From assembly GCA_016795145.1 (NCBI GenBank), contig JAEUII010000188.1:1-64000 (forward strand): DNA of 64,000 bases. Reading direction: 5' to 3'. Each line of letters starts with the position of its first letter. The first letter of the stretch is position 1. Source of the stretch: Planctomycetaceae bacterium (GTDB taxonomy: Bacteria; Planctomycetota; Planctomycetia; Planctomycetales; Planctomycetaceae). Made by a program: the position numbers and the translations under genes. The notes under the pieces were generated by a model, which saw only the letters and a program-made list of their open reading frames with translations, was not told where the DNA came from and ran no database searches. Shown here in pieces: positions 28,210-37,328 of this stretch.

Positions 28210-29559
28210 ATGAACTTCGAAATCGATCCGGAATGGGCGTGGCGAGAATATTCACCAGACAATGAGACTCCATGGAATCTTCGGACCGCTTCGCATCTGT
28301 TCCGAAGGCTGGGCTTCGGGGCCAGTCAGAAGGATCTTGATGCGGCTCTGCAGCGAAAGCCATCGGAACTCGTTGACGACCTGCTGAACATCAATGAACC
28401 AGTCGATTTTCAGAGGGAAATGAAGTCGCTCGCTGATTCAGCACTGGCGACCGGCAATGTGAAGCAACTGTCTGCCTGGTGGGCCTATCGAATGCTGGCG
28501 TCGCCGGCTCAGGCACTTGAAAAGACCACACTGTTCTGGCATGGACATTTCGCAACGAGTGCTGAGAAGGTCACTGAGGGTCAGCTGATGCTGACTCAGA
28601 ACGAGCTGCTCCGTCGCTATGCGTTCGGTGACTTTTCGCAAATGCTGCTGGAGATATCTCGCGACGCAGCGATGCTGATTTATCTTGATTCGGCGACTAA
28701 CCGGAAGGCCCACCCGAACGAGAATTATGCTCGCGAGATTATGGAGCTGTTCTGCCTTGGCGAAGGCAACTACTCCGAGACCGACATTCGTGAACTGGCG
28801 CGATGCTTTACGGGTTGGGAAGTTCGCCGCGGCGAGTTTCGCTTCAATCGTTTCCAGCATGACACAGGCACAAAGAATATCCTGGGAAAGTCTGGTGACT
28901 TCGGCGGTGAGGATGGTGTAAGGATTGTGCTTGAACAGAAATCCGCGCCAGAGTTTCTGGTATCAAAGCTGATTCGGTATTTCGTCATGGATGAACCAGC
29001 GGCCTCGCGGGAACTGATCGCGCCTCTGGCGAAGGAGATGCGGGAATCCGGGATGAAGATTCGCCCGGTACTGCGAAGAATCCTGACAAGCCAGTTGTTC
29101 TATTCACCACTGGCAATCGGACGGAAGATTAAGTCTCCGGTCGAGATGGCCATCGGACTGCTTCGTTCGCTGGAAGGCACCACAAACAGTTTTGAACTTG
29201 CAGAGTCACTGCAGCAGCTCGGGCAGGGGCTGCTATACCCTCCAAGCGTTAAGGGCTGGGATGGCGGTCGAACCTGGATCAATTCTTCGACGCTACTGGG
29301 ACGCAGTAATCTGGTGCGAGACCTCATCACGCACGAGAAGACTCGTTTCGGACGAACTTCGCTGAAGCAGTACCTCGCTAGTCAAAAGGTGACACAGCCG
29401 CGAGCGATCATCGATCATCTGGAAGAACGATTGTTCGCCGTGGCGATACCGGAAGCGGCGAAAGACAGAATTGCCAGGCTCATGGCAGCGGCTTCAGGCA
29501 AAGCAATTGTGGAGGGTCTGCATGCTCTCTGCACACTTCCGGAATTCCAGATTGCGTGA
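28210..29559 (+). CDS. DUF1800-family protein
   Basis: 449 residues. The family hallmarks are LFRRLGFGAS near the start, WHGHFATS, the NENYAREIMELF segment (about 175-186), LARCFTGWEV and GWDGGRTWINSSTLLGR near the end. There is no clear signal peptide. DUF1800 proteins occur beside DUF1501 proteins throughout planctomycetes and other bacteria, and the pair here follows that pattern, with a 95-bp gap. Biochemical role unknown; some members are linked to surface assembly or polymer handling. Confidence 0.93.
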   Translation: MNFEIDPEWAWREYSPDNETPWNLRTASHLFRRLGFGASQKDLDAALQRKPSELVDDLLNINEPVDFQREMKSLADSALATGNVKQLSAWWAYRMLASPAQALEKTTLFWHGHFATSAEKVTEGQLMLTQNELLRRYAFGDFSQMLLEISRDAAMLIYLDSATNRKAHPNENYAREIMELFCLGEGNYSETDIRELARCFTGWEVRRGEFRFNRFQHDTGTKNILGKSGDFGGEDGVRIVLEQKSAPEFLVSKLIRYFVMDEPAASRELIAPLAKEMRESGMKIRPVLRRILTSQLFYSPLAIGRKIKSPVEMAIGLLRSLEGTTNSFELAESLQQLGQGLLYPPSVKGWDGGRTWINSSTLLGRSNLVRDLITHEKTRFGRTSLKQYLASQKVTQPRAIIDHLEERLFAVAIPEAAKDRIARLMAAASGKAIVEGLHALCTLPEFQIA

Positions 29560-29654
29560 CAGCCAGCAAGAGTTCTCCCTCATCATCGTTGTCGGAAGAT
29601 GATGTCCAGAGTTCAAATACAGACGGCCTGAAAAGTACAAACCCGAGGTGACTG

Positions 29655-30884
29655 ATGCGAAACTCTTCACGACGCAGCTTTCTTCGCCATGCGTCTGCTG
29701 GCACAGCCGTATTGACCTTTGGCGGCATCGCTCCGAAAGCACTGCAGGCCGCTGCGATGGCTCAAAAGAGCGAACGAATCCTTGTTGTGATCGAACTGCA
29801 GGGAGGGAACGACGGGCTGAATACTGTCGTTCCCTTCGCAGACTCTGCCTATCAGAAGCTCCGCCCAAAGCTGGCGCTGAAAAAAGATGACCTGCTGACA
29901 ATCAGCGATGGGCTCGCGTTTCATGGTTCACTCAAAGGCTTTGCGGATCTGCTCGAGGCAGGCCAGTTGGCGGTGATCCAGGGCGTTGGTTACGAGAACC
30001 CAAACCGCAGTCACTTCGAATCAATGGATATCTGGCACACATGCCAGCGGAAAGAGGAGACTCGAACCGACGGCTGGCTTGGTCGGTTCTTTGAAAAAGA
30101 AGCCGCGGTCGCGGGAACGGATCCCGCAGCCCTGCACCTGGGCGCCGACAAGCAGCCGTTTGCATTGATGTCTCGCACAGTACGTACGCCGTCCATTCGT
30201 TCGCTGGAACAGTTCCGACTGCAGGGGGCGGATGATGCAGACTTCAGAAAAGCCGTTCAGGAACTCGCGGATGCAAAACGAGGCGGCGGGAACGACCTTC
30301 TGGACTTCGTGCAGACAAGCACCAGTTCGGCCATTGCCGCGAGCGAACGACTCAGCGGAGCCGCCAGCAAAGCTACGACTTCAGTCGTGTGGCCGACAAG
30401 TCCTCTTGCGGATCAGTTGCAGACTGTCGCACGGCTGATCCGGTCCGGCCTGACCACGTCTGTCTATTATGTCACTCTGAACGGCTTTGATACTCATTCA
30501 CAGCAGCCTGACGTTCACGCTGCTCTGCTGCGCCAGCTGTCTGATTCTGTGAAGGCTCTGCTGGATGACGTCAAGGAACAGGGCCAGTCGGAGCGAGTCG
30601 CCGTGATGTGTTTCAGTGAGTTTGGGCGTCGAGTGGAAGAGAATGCGAGTGATGGTACGGACCATGGAACCGCCGGACCAATGTTCATCGCCGGCGCTGC
30701 AAGCCAGATTCACTCCGGCCTGATCGGGGATCACCCAAAACTGAATGATCTGAAGGATGGTGACCTGAAACACCATACCGATTTCCGTCAGGTCTATGCG
30801 GCAGTCATCGAAAAGTGGTTTCAAACGCCCTCGTCCGAGATTCTGAAGGGCACATGGACACCCACTCCTGTCTTTCGGTCGTGA
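29655..30884 (+). CDS. DUF1501-family protein, Tat-exported
   Basis: 409 residues. N-terminal Tat motif [13 protein letters not shown], then [20 protein letters not shown], the start of the DUF1501 (sulfatase/alkaline phosphatase-like) fold. C-terminal [20 protein letters not shown] holds the conserved metal-site-like D/H residues. Together with the DUF1800 gene just upstream it forms a standard two-gene module. It should act outside the cytoplasm. Substrate unknown. Confidence 0.95.
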   Translation: MRNSSRRSFLRHASAGTAVLTFGGIAPKALQAAAMAQKSERILVVIELQGGNDGLNTVVPFADSAYQKLRPKLALKKDDLLTISDGLAFHGSLKGFADLLEAGQLAVIQGVGYENPNRSHFESMDIWHTCQRKEETRTDGWLGRFFEKEAAVAGTDPAALHLGADKQPFALMSRTVRTPSIRSLEQFRLQGADDADFRKAVQELADAKRGGGNDLLDFVQTSTSSAIAASERLSGAASKATTSVVWPTSPLADQLQTVARLIRSGLTTSVYYVTLNGFDTHSQQPDVHAALLRQLSDSVKALLDDVKEQGQSERVAVMCFSEFGRRVEENASDGTDHGTAGPMFIAGAASQIHSGLIGDHPKLNDLKDGDLKHHTDFRQVYAAVIEKWFQTPSSEILKGTWTPTPVFRS

Positions 30885-30949
30885 TGGAATCGCCCATTCC
30901 TGTTTGCCTGATATCCAGCCCATTCGCGGATGCCACACACCTTGAAACC

Positions 30950-31141
30950 ATGAGAATGAGATCAGTGGGTAAGTCGCCAAAGAGCAACCTGCCTCAGAAG
31001 GTCTGTCGCGTTTGCGGCAGACCTTTTTCATGGAGAAAGAAATGGGAGAAGTGCTGGGATGAGGTGCTGTACTGCAGTGATCGCTGCCGCACTCAGCGAA
31101 AGTCTGAACGACACGGAATGACGGGACCTGGAACGGATTGA
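30950..31141 (+). CDS. DUF2256 small zinc-finger-like protein
   Basis: 63 residues from ATG 30950, or 61 from ATG 30956. The signature is C-x2-C-x-RPF-WRKKW ([20 protein letters not shown]) followed by CSDRC, the pattern of DUF2256. Small and basic, with four cysteines able to bind zinc; function unknown. Longer in-frame starts upstream (from 30815) overlap the end of the DUF1501 gene and give non-family sequence. It may be co-transcribed with DUF1501 (65-bp gap). Confidence 0.85.
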   Translation: MRMRSVGKSPKSNLPQKVCRVCGRPFSWRKKWEKCWDEVLYCSDRCRTQRKSERHGMTGPGTD

Positions 31142-31177
31142 TCCTGCCAGTTTGAACGAAGCGGAAGTCTGGTTCGT

Positions 31178-31594
31178 CTATTCGGTACGCTCTGGGGAAC
31201 GAGACCTCGGCGAGACCAGGAGCCAACTCCCCAGCACCAATGCAAAAAAGCACGAATAGCAAATCGTGAACACCCAGGGCGGAAACTGGAAGAAGAACAG
31301 CCTCCGCACCCAAAATGCAATGAAGTCATCGCTGGACACGATCTGGCCAGCGGACTGTCGAAGCTGATTTTCAAGCTTCGTCAGCGGGCAAGTGACCCCA
31401 AGCCACGATTCTGCTGCTACAACGGCGATCGCAGAAACATGCAGCAGTCGAAACCAGAGATTCCTGACCCAGTCCCATTTTCGAATGCCGCCCACGACCA
31501 CCAACAGCAGTCCGACGACCACAAACAGAATGAATCCGATGTGCACAATGAGCACGGCATTGGCCAGCCATCGGAGAAGCGTCGAGCTGAACAT
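31178..31594 (-). CDS. DUF2784 membrane protein
   Basis: 138 residues with four hydrophobic segments (about 10-35, 45-62, 100-115, 118-130). Between segments 2 and 3 is the DUF2784 signature CPLTKLENQLR. Inner-membrane protein of unknown function. It ends 36 bp from the convergent DUF2256 gene. Confidence 0.88.
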   Translation of the reverse strand: MFSSTLLRWLANAVLIVHIGFILFVVVGLLLVVVGGIRKWDWVRNLWFRLLHVSAIAVVAAESWLGVTCPLTKLENQLRQSAGQIVSSDDFIAFWVRRLFFFQFPPWVFTICYSCFFALVLGSWLLVSPRSRSPERTE

Positions 31595-31725
31595 TGCATG
31601 GCCCCTTTGACGAACAAAACGAAGACACTGGGACGTCTTCTGTTAAGTGGCAAACAGGGGTAAATGGTTCACAAAAACTCTGACAATGTTCTGTGCTTAT
31701 TGACCTCGCATCACAGAAACGACGA

Positions 31726-32652
31726 TTACTTCACCGAAAACCCTGTGATCAATGGCCGATGATCGCTGGTCTTTTCTGTGTCTGGAAAATCGTTCGGGCG
31801 CACAATCACTCGTGACACACCGTTCCATGATTTGGCTTCGTTCGCGACGAAAACGAAGTCGAGGATGGAATCGGGATACCGGTCGACTCGCTTGTCGGTC
31901 ACTCGTCGATCGTCTGACCAGTTGGAATCAATCAGAGGATCCGGCTTCAGCCACTGCCAGGTTCCGCCTTCCATCATGGCGTCAAATCCGGCATTGCCCT
32001 TTTGAGTCTTGAACTCATAGTCAAAATTGAAATCGCCAGCGGTGATGACAGGCTCCTTGTTGGTGTCGGCCCACTTGCGGAGCATTCTGGCCTGCTCGGT
32101 TCGAAGATCCGCTTCTCCTCGAGCCAGGTGGTTGGCGATCACCCAGAAGGACTTATTTCGGGCTTTGCTCAGTAGTTTCACGGCGAGTGGTGATCGGGCT
32201 CGAAGAGCACCCGGGTCAGAAGCATCAGCCGGGTTGTTGAAGTTCCCTTTAATCCCACCAAAGCGATGCAGTTCCATCGCGTCAACGATTTCGAACTGCG
32301 TCGTATCGACCAGCAGCATCAGGCTGTCACTGTCAGCAAATCCGCCGCTTGCCGACGAAACATAATCGACCGGCTTTCCAATGCCTTCTGCGACCGCAGT
32401 TCGAAAAGTCTCCATTGACTCTGGAGCACACTCGCTCAGGACAAGAATTCCGAACTTTGTCTCCGCTGTCTGGGCAAGCACCTTCAGCTCAGCCGCGATT
32501 GTCGCTGGATCACTCACAGGATCCTGCCCCGGGCGATTGCTCTCAACGTTCCAGGAGAGGATTCGGAAGTCTTCACCGTGAGCTACTCCTGCCAGAACCG
32601 TCATGACCAACAAGAACCGAACGCAGCCGAACTTCACAAGACTCAAATGCAT
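31726..32652 (-). CDS. Secreted endonuclease/exonuclease/phosphatase-family hydrolase
   Basis: 308 residues from ATG 32652. The signal peptide is in the first 30 residues (VRFLLVMTVLAGVAHG). EEP fold motifs: FRILSWNVES at the start of the mature protein, an E in SECAPESME, AGDFNFDYE, and SDHRPLI at the C-terminus with the catalytic Asp-His pair. Metal-dependent phosphodiesterase or nuclease likely acting in the periplasm or outside; whether it cleaves DNA or phospholipid headgroups cannot be told. Confidence 0.88.
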   Translation of the reverse strand: MHLSLVKFGCVRFLLVMTVLAGVAHGEDFRILSWNVESNRPGQDPVSDPATIAAELKVLAQTAETKFGILVLSECAPESMETFRTAVAEGIGKPVDYVSSASGGFADSDSLMLLVDTTQFEIVDAMELHRFGGIKGNFNNPADASDPGALRARSPLAVKLLSKARNKSFWVIANHLARGEADLRTEQARMLRKWADTNKEPVITAGDFNFDYEFKTQKGNAGFDAMMEGGTWQWLKPDPLIDSNWSDDRRVTDKRVDRYPDSILDFVFVANEAKSWNGVSRVIVRPNDFPDTEKTSDHRPLITGFSVK

Positions 32653-32748
32653 AGTGTCTACTCTGTTAGATGTCACTTGTTAAAGAATACTCGCCTGTCG
32701 ACGCAGCATTCTACTGACCTCGCACAGACTCACCAGCTTCACATGCCC

Positions 32749-33963
32749 TCAGAATGCCAGGCTCAGTTTCCCTGCATCGAAAGTCACATCGACCGGCTCC
32801 GGGTCGACTGAACACAGCCGATGAGATTCCAGTTCTTGCTTCAAGTCACCTGTAACAAACAGCGTTTCCAGGTGCAGAGTGTTCGGAATGAACATCCAGC
32901 GCTGGGCTCCGTAGCGTTCTCCAATGACCTGCACGACGGTCTGGTCGTCCTTCAGCGTCGCGGGGATTTTTGCTCGATCCATGTCGCCCGTCGTCAGAGT
33001 ATTGATCAGCGTTTTGTGTTCATCGATCGAACCACGAAGGCGCTGAGTGATGAAGTCCGCGTTGCCGACACCGAGTGCATTCCCCTGTGACGAAGCAGAA
33101 AGCTCCAGAGCTGCGATCACTCGAATCCGGGGAGTCACAAGATCCTCGAAGTCATGAATCCCGCGTCGACCAATGACGTTTGTGTCCATCCCGGTACCGC
33201 TGTACGTCTTGCCGATGGTTCGCACGATCAGCACGTTCAGGTCATCGACCGGAAGACGCGGGAAGTACGAACGATGATGTTCCAGCAGCTCGGCTTCACG
33301 GCGAAGAATGTCGCCAGGAGCCAGAGCGTGGAGTTCAGCGGTTTGATCATAACCGTCCTCCAGGATTCCAATCCCGCCGATGATCTTGCCGGAGTCCAAA
33401 ACGAACTGCCCCATTTCCAGCAGCATGTCTTTCATCGCGGCTGGACGAGCGGAATGAAACGTTTGAGCAGACCGGATCTTTCCCATCCCGACGACCATCA
33501 TCTTCGTCAGCCCACTTTGAATCGGGCCGGCGAAGCACGTGTGCAGCTTGATGCGGTTCAAAACCAGGACGCCGGCGGCTTCGAAGCAATACCGATCCAT
33601 AAAGACTGGACCGGTTCGAACCTTGCCGATCTCGACCACTTCCATGCTGGCACGGATCGGCATGTTCATTGCCGCTTCGGTTATCCCTAACGATTCGACC
33701 ATGGCTCGCTGGCCTTCAGCCGTCGCTCCGTTGTGAGAACCCATGGCCGGGACGATGAATGGCTGAGCCCCCTTGCTGCGCAGCCAGTCACCACAGGCTC
33801 GGACTATCTGCGCCAGATTGCTGATGCCACGACTGCCCACCGTAATCGCCACCTCGCCGGAAGGCACCGTGCGGATCTGCGATTCCAGTTGAGCATGAAC
33901 TTCGGCAGAGATGTCCTGCAGGGGATTTGAAATCAGTTTCTGATGGACTCGAAACACCTTCAT
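32749..33963 (-). CDS. LarA-like (DUF2088) protein
   Basis: 404 residues. The N-terminal half carries VPAMGSHNGATAEGQ, which matches the lactate-racemase catalytic-domain signature, followed by LNRIKLHTCFAGPIQSGLTKM. LarA enzymes bind a nickel pincer cofactor and racemise 2-hydroxy acids; many LarA homologs act on other substrates or are not assigned. No larB, larC or larE gene is near here. Cytosolic, single gene. Confidence 0.78.
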   Translation of the reverse strand: MKVFRVHQKLISNPLQDISAEVHAQLESQIRTVPSGEVAITVGSRGISNLAQIVRACGDWLRSKGAQPFIVPAMGSHNGATAEGQRAMVESLGITEAAMNMPIRASMEVVEIGKVRTGPVFMDRYCFEAAGVLVLNRIKLHTCFAGPIQSGLTKMMVVGMGKIRSAQTFHSARPAAMKDMLLEMGQFVLDSGKIIGGIGILEDGYDQTAELHALAPGDILRREAELLEHHRSYFPRLPVDDLNVLIVRTIGKTYSGTGMDTNVIGRRGIHDFEDLVTPRIRVIAALELSASSQGNALGVGNADFITQRLRGSIDEHKTLINTLTTGDMDRAKIPATLKDDQTVVQVIGERYGAQRWMFIPNTLHLETLFVTGDLKQELESHRLCSVDPEPVDVTFDAGKLSLAF

Positions 33964-34235
33964 GACGTTCTTCCAAACTCGCAGGAATCAGTTCGCCGCA
34001 GCAAGGCTCGTTCGTGAATTCCACACCGGAACCTCCGAAACCAACTGTCGCTGGCAGAGAGGGAGCTTTCGGGATTGGCCCATTTTCCAGCAATACTCGA
34101 CATTCAAGGAACCTCGGAGGGCACAGCTTGACCGTGTTTCTCCTGGATTTCTATACTCCCCGGCTTGTTTCGGCCCGGAGTAAAGGATGTTCGGGCGTTT
34201 GAAAATGTCTCTGTTTGTTTGGAAAGCTCCCGACG
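33964..34235. other. Divergent promoter region between the LarA-like and membrane-protein genes
   Basis: 272 bp. No gene or clear hairpin. GGAAAG at 34221 is the ribosome binding site for the start at 34236. The upstream in-frame ATG 34215 lies before that site and would give a seven-residue extension. Confidence 0.4.
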
Positions 34236-35288
34236 ATGTCGGACCGTCATTTCGTTCACCATGAAGATGAAGTCCAGCTGGCCAAGATTCTGAAGGAATC
34301 AAAACCATGGCTGGAACGTTACGGCACGACAGTCATCTACGGTCTGGCGGCTATTCTGGCAGTGGCGGCAGTGGTTGTGTACATCGGCCGCCAGCCGCCG
34401 GCGACCGCGGTTGAGTCTGAGAAGTTGTTGCTGGCCAAGTCAGCCGAAGACTTCCGTGATCTTGCGGATAGTACTCCGGATTCACCGATCGGCATTTCAG
34501 CTCGCCTGAAGGAAGCCGAAATGCAGCTGAGCTCAGCGATGGGCAACCTGTATTCGAATCGCAAAGTCGGCCTCGAAGAACTTGACTCCGCAGAGAAGGT
34601 GTTCAAGAAGCTGGAAGAACGCAAAGACCTGAACGATGAAACTCGCCTGCGAGTTCTCGTGGGGCTCGCGCGAGTCATCGAAGCTCGCTGTAACGGCAAC
34701 GACGAAACCGTCAAAGCATCGATCGATGCATGGGACCGAATTCTGAAAGAGTTCCCTGACTCAAAGATGTTCAACAAGGTAGCCGAAGATCGCAAGAAGA
34801 AGCTGAACGAAGAAACTACCAAGTCGTTCTACGCATGGTTCCAGCAGCAGGATCCAAAGCCAGGCGATGATCTGCTTCTGCCACAGGACGGACCAGGGAA
34901 AGTTCCTGACATTCCGAACCTGAACATCCCGGACTTCACAACTCCAGTGACTCCTGAAAAGGATGCACCGAAGGACGGAACAAAGCCGGAAGGCGCTGCT
35001 CCTGCAGAAGGGTCTGCACCAGTCGAAGGTTCAGCACCAGCTACTCCAGCGGAACCTTCAACGCCTGCAGAACCAGCAAAAGAAGGCGCAGCCCCAACTG
35101 TTGAACCAGCGAAGCCAATCGAAGGTGCTGCACCTGCAACGCCTGCACCTGCAACGCCAGCTCCTGAAGGCACTGCGCCAGCACCTGCGACACCTGCATC
35201 CGCCACAGAAGGCGCAGCTCCAGCAGCCGACCCGGCAGCTCCAGCTGCACCACCCGCACCTGCCACTCCGGAAAAGTCCGGAGAATGA
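34236..35288 (+). CDS. Membrane-anchored helical protein with Ala/Pro-rich tail
   Basis: 350 residues. A cytoplasmic N-terminus (MSDRHFVHHEDEVQLAK) precedes one membrane segment (about 35-52, TVIYGLAAILAVAAVVVYI). Next is a TPR-like helical region (about 60-210), then a low-complexity tail (about 240-350) of PAPATPA and EGAAPAE units. Topology resembles YfgM/BamD-like or tetratricopeptide scaffold proteins; the tail may span peptidoglycan-like space. The stop overlaps the next gene's start by ATGA (35285-35288), so it is coupled to the pseudouridine synthase. Confidence 0.75.
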   Translation: MSDRHFVHHEDEVQLAKILKESKPWLERYGTTVIYGLAAILAVAAVVVYIGRQPPATAVESEKLLLAKSAEDFRDLADSTPDSPIGISARLKEAEMQLSSAMGNLYSNRKVGLEELDSAEKVFKKLEERKDLNDETRLRVLVGLARVIEARCNGNDETVKASIDAWDRILKEFPDSKMFNKVAEDRKKKLNEETTKSFYAWFQQQDPKPGDDLLLPQDGPGKVPDIPNLNIPDFTTPVTPEKDAPKDGTKPEGAAPAEGSAPVEGSAPATPAEPSTPAEPAKEGAAPTVEPAKPIEGAAPATPAPATPAPEGTAPAPATPASATEGAAPAADPAAPAAPPAPATPEKSGE

Positions 35289-36352
35289 CAGAGGATCTGT
35301 CGCAGGAAATTTCTGAAGACGACGAAGATGCTTCGGTAACCGCCGAAGCATCTGGCGTTTCAGAGTCTGTAGATGTCACGGTCGAGTCTCGCGCTCATGG
35401 CTGGCGGCTGGATCATTATCTCAGCCGACTCTTCCCCAATCACAGCCGCTCGCAATTGCAGAGAATCATCGAAGCGGGTGGCGTTCAATTGAACGGCCTG
35501 GCCCCTCGCGCATCCCGTCGCTTAAGAGTCAATGACCGCCTGCAGGTTCAGCTGACTGACTGTGAACGCCCGGGGATTGAGCCGGAGAATTTGCCGATCG
35601 ACATCATTTATGAAGATGATGTGATCGTCGTTGTGAACAAGGCCGCCAACATGGTGGTGCATCCCGGACGAGGCAGCTCGCGCGGGACACTTGCGGCGGC
35701 TTTGCAGTTTCACTTCAACAATCTCTCCGATGTGGCAGGGCGTCATCGGCCAGGCATCGTGCATCGTCTGGACCGCGACACGACCGGAGTCATCCTGATT
35801 GCCAAAGACAATCAGGTGCACCAAAAGATCGCCGCTCAATTTGAAAAACGCGAAGTCCGGAAAGAATACCGAGCGATCGTTCGTGGAGTTCCCGAGCTGG
35901 CATCCGACTACATTCGAACCTTTATGTGTACTCACCCAAGAGTCCGCGAGAAGATGATGGTCTGCCCAGAAGGTGGAAATGCTCGCGAAGCCGTCACGTT
36001 CTACAAAACTGCAGAATCATTCGGACGCTATGCACTGATGGATTTGCATCCCAGGACCGGCCGGACTCATCAGCTTCGGGTTCACATGCAGCACATTGCA
36101 ACTCCGATTGTTGCCGACAAGCTTTATACGGGAAGTAGTGAACTGCGGAAGTCGGAGATTCGACCAGAGTTGCGGCTACCCTCCGCCGCACCCGATGATG
36201 TGCTGATTTCTCGCCAGGCACTGCATGCATTTCGACTGACGATTCGACATCCCGTATCCGGTGCGGAAATGCAGTTTGAAGCCCCGTTACCCGAAGATTT
36301 TCAGCGTACGCTGGACTATTTGCGATCGATCTCCGACAGCTTGCGACGCTGA
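35285..36352 (+). CDS. RluA-family 23S rRNA pseudouridine synthase
   Basis: 355 residues. Acidic N-terminus (1-35), then an S4 RNA-binding domain (about 36-95: RLDHYLSRLF, then SRSQLQRIIEAGGVQLNG). The catalytic domain has HRLDRDTTG at 160-168 with catalytic Asp163, and RTGRTHQLRVHM near 255-266. RluD-type members modify 23S rRNA helix 69; length and S4 domain agree, but a precise site cannot be read from sequence. The last 16 codons reappear, diverged, at 40509-40556. Confidence 0.95.
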   Translation: MTEDLSQEISEDDEDASVTAEASGVSESVDVTVESRAHGWRLDHYLSRLFPNHSRSQLQRIIEAGGVQLNGLAPRASRRLRVNDRLQVQLTDCERPGIEPENLPIDIIYEDDVIVVVNKAANMVVHPGRGSSRGTLAAALQFHFNNLSDVAGRHRPGIVHRLDRDTTGVILIAKDNQVHQKIAAQFEKREVRKEYRAIVRGVPELASDYIRTFMCTHPRVREKMMVCPEGGNAREAVTFYKTAESFGRYALMDLHPRTGRTHQLRVHMQHIATPIVADKLYTGSSELRKSEIRPELRLPSAAPDDVLISRQALHAFRLTIRHPVSGAEMQFEAPLPEDFQRTLDYLRSISDSLRR

Positions 36353-36600
36353 TTTGCAATCAAGCCAGGCCTGTTCTGCACGCGTTTTGCGACCGGGCGA
36401 CAAGGCTCCATGGTGTCAAAGTAGGTCCTTTCTGCCGGAAAGGACTTTCGCCGCCAGGCGAACCTTGCGCGGACGCGGAGCATGGGTTATTGCAAATTGA
36501 ATATTGAATATTGAAAAATGCAAAGTGGCATCGCACTTGCCCTCAGTTCATTTTGCATTTTTCAATCTCCAATACTCATTAATCATTTCTTCCACCTCCG
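36353..36600. repeat. Left boundary of accessory segment: rluA 3' flank, hairpin and inverted repeat
   Basis: 36353-36413 is the part of the rluA 3' flank that recurs at 40557-40617. A hairpin GTCCTTTC-N5-GAAAGGAC follows at 36425-36445; with no clear T-run, it may terminate the rluA transcript weakly. 36488-36524 and 36550-36585 are imperfect inverted arms: AT-rich units built on TATTGAAAAATGCAAA and its complement TTTTGCATTTTTCAAT. No gene. Confidence 0.7.
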
Positions 36601-37020
36601 GGTGCGAAACTAACAAAACTGGTGCTAACAAAACTGGGAACAAAACTGGTACGAACAAAACTGGTGCCATCCCCCTTTGACCTGAAAAAACTGGTGCTGA
36701 AAAAACTGGTGCCATCCACCTTTGACCTCACATCGCAAAGTCACAGCAAGCTTCAACTTGCGGTTGATTTTCTTCCCAGCTAAGCCTGTGTGCGGCGAGA
36801 CGAGTTCTGTTCAGCCACTCTCTTTGTGCTTCGACCTTGGTTCCTGCTGGGCGTTGTTCCCCGGACGACGACTGCGGAGCGGCACCATTTGCGGAAGTTG
36901 AGCACGCTCTCGATCCATAACTCTGCCGAGACCTGAAGGCGTTCAAGGAACTGGTGCCATCCACCTTTGCCATGAAACTGGTGCATCGAAACTGGGAAAC
37001 TGGTGCCATCCACCTTTGAC
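36601..37020. repeat. REP-like motif cluster, direct copies
   Basis: The core GGTGCCATCCACCTTTG, or a one-base variant, occurs in the same orientation at about 36660-36680, 36705-36725, 36950-36969 and 36999-37020. Degenerate tandem AACAAAACTGGTGC units precede it at 36610-36660. Each core can form a short GGTG/CACC stem. Further copies lie at 37230-37250 and 37254-37274, and a reverse-oriented copy at 38611-38624 on the other side of the transposase gene. Confidence 0.8.
36780..36947 (-). pseudogene. Truncated 3' copy A of the REP-associated transposase
   Basis: The minus strand encodes LQVSAELWIESVLNFRKWC and onward to RTQA-stop, about 55 residues matching the C-terminus of the intact transposase at 37329 with several substitutions. 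It is preceded (in gene direction) by REP-like motif instead of transposase sequence, so only the gene's 3' end and downstream flank were copied. The downstream flank of copies A and B, CTCACATCGCAAAGTCACAG, is the same. Confidence 0.8.
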
Positions 37021-37080
37021 CTCACATCGCAAAGTCACAGCAAGCTTCAACTTGCGGTTGATTTTCTTCCCAGCTAAGCC

Positions 37081-37196
37081 TGTGTGCGGCGAGACGAGTT
37101 CTGTTCAGCCACTCTCTTGTCCTGCGACCGTGGTTCCTGCCGGGCATTGTTCCCGGGACGACGACTGCGGAGCGGCACCATTTGCGGAAGTTAGAA
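37081..37196 (-). pseudogene. Truncated 3' copy B of the REP-associated transposase
   Basis: The minus strand encodes NFRKWCRSAVVVPGTMPGRN, then a frameshift relative to the intact gene (one A lost in the region giving AGGACAAGAGAGTGG), then the same tail DNA. About 38 codons of similarity, followed by the shared 3' flank (36999-37075 part). Shorter than copy A and clearly broken. Confidence 0.75.
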
Positions 37197-37328
37197 AAAG
37201 GAGAAAAAGATCAGGAACTGGTGCGTGGAACTGGTGCCATCCACCTTTGCGGAACTGGTGCCATCCACCTTTGCCATCAAATCGCAAATTCACAGCAAGC
37301 TTCAACTTGCGGTTGATGTTCCCCCAGG

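Noticed and set aside
34829-35266. Minus-strand Gly/Ala/Val-rich frame
   Set aside because: It is the antisense of the Ala/Pro-rich tail of the membrane protein at 34236.
36601-37020. Possible CRISPR-like array of short repeats
   Set aside because: Spacing is irregular, spacers are themselves repeats of transposase tail, and no cas gene is present; REP-like origin explains it better.
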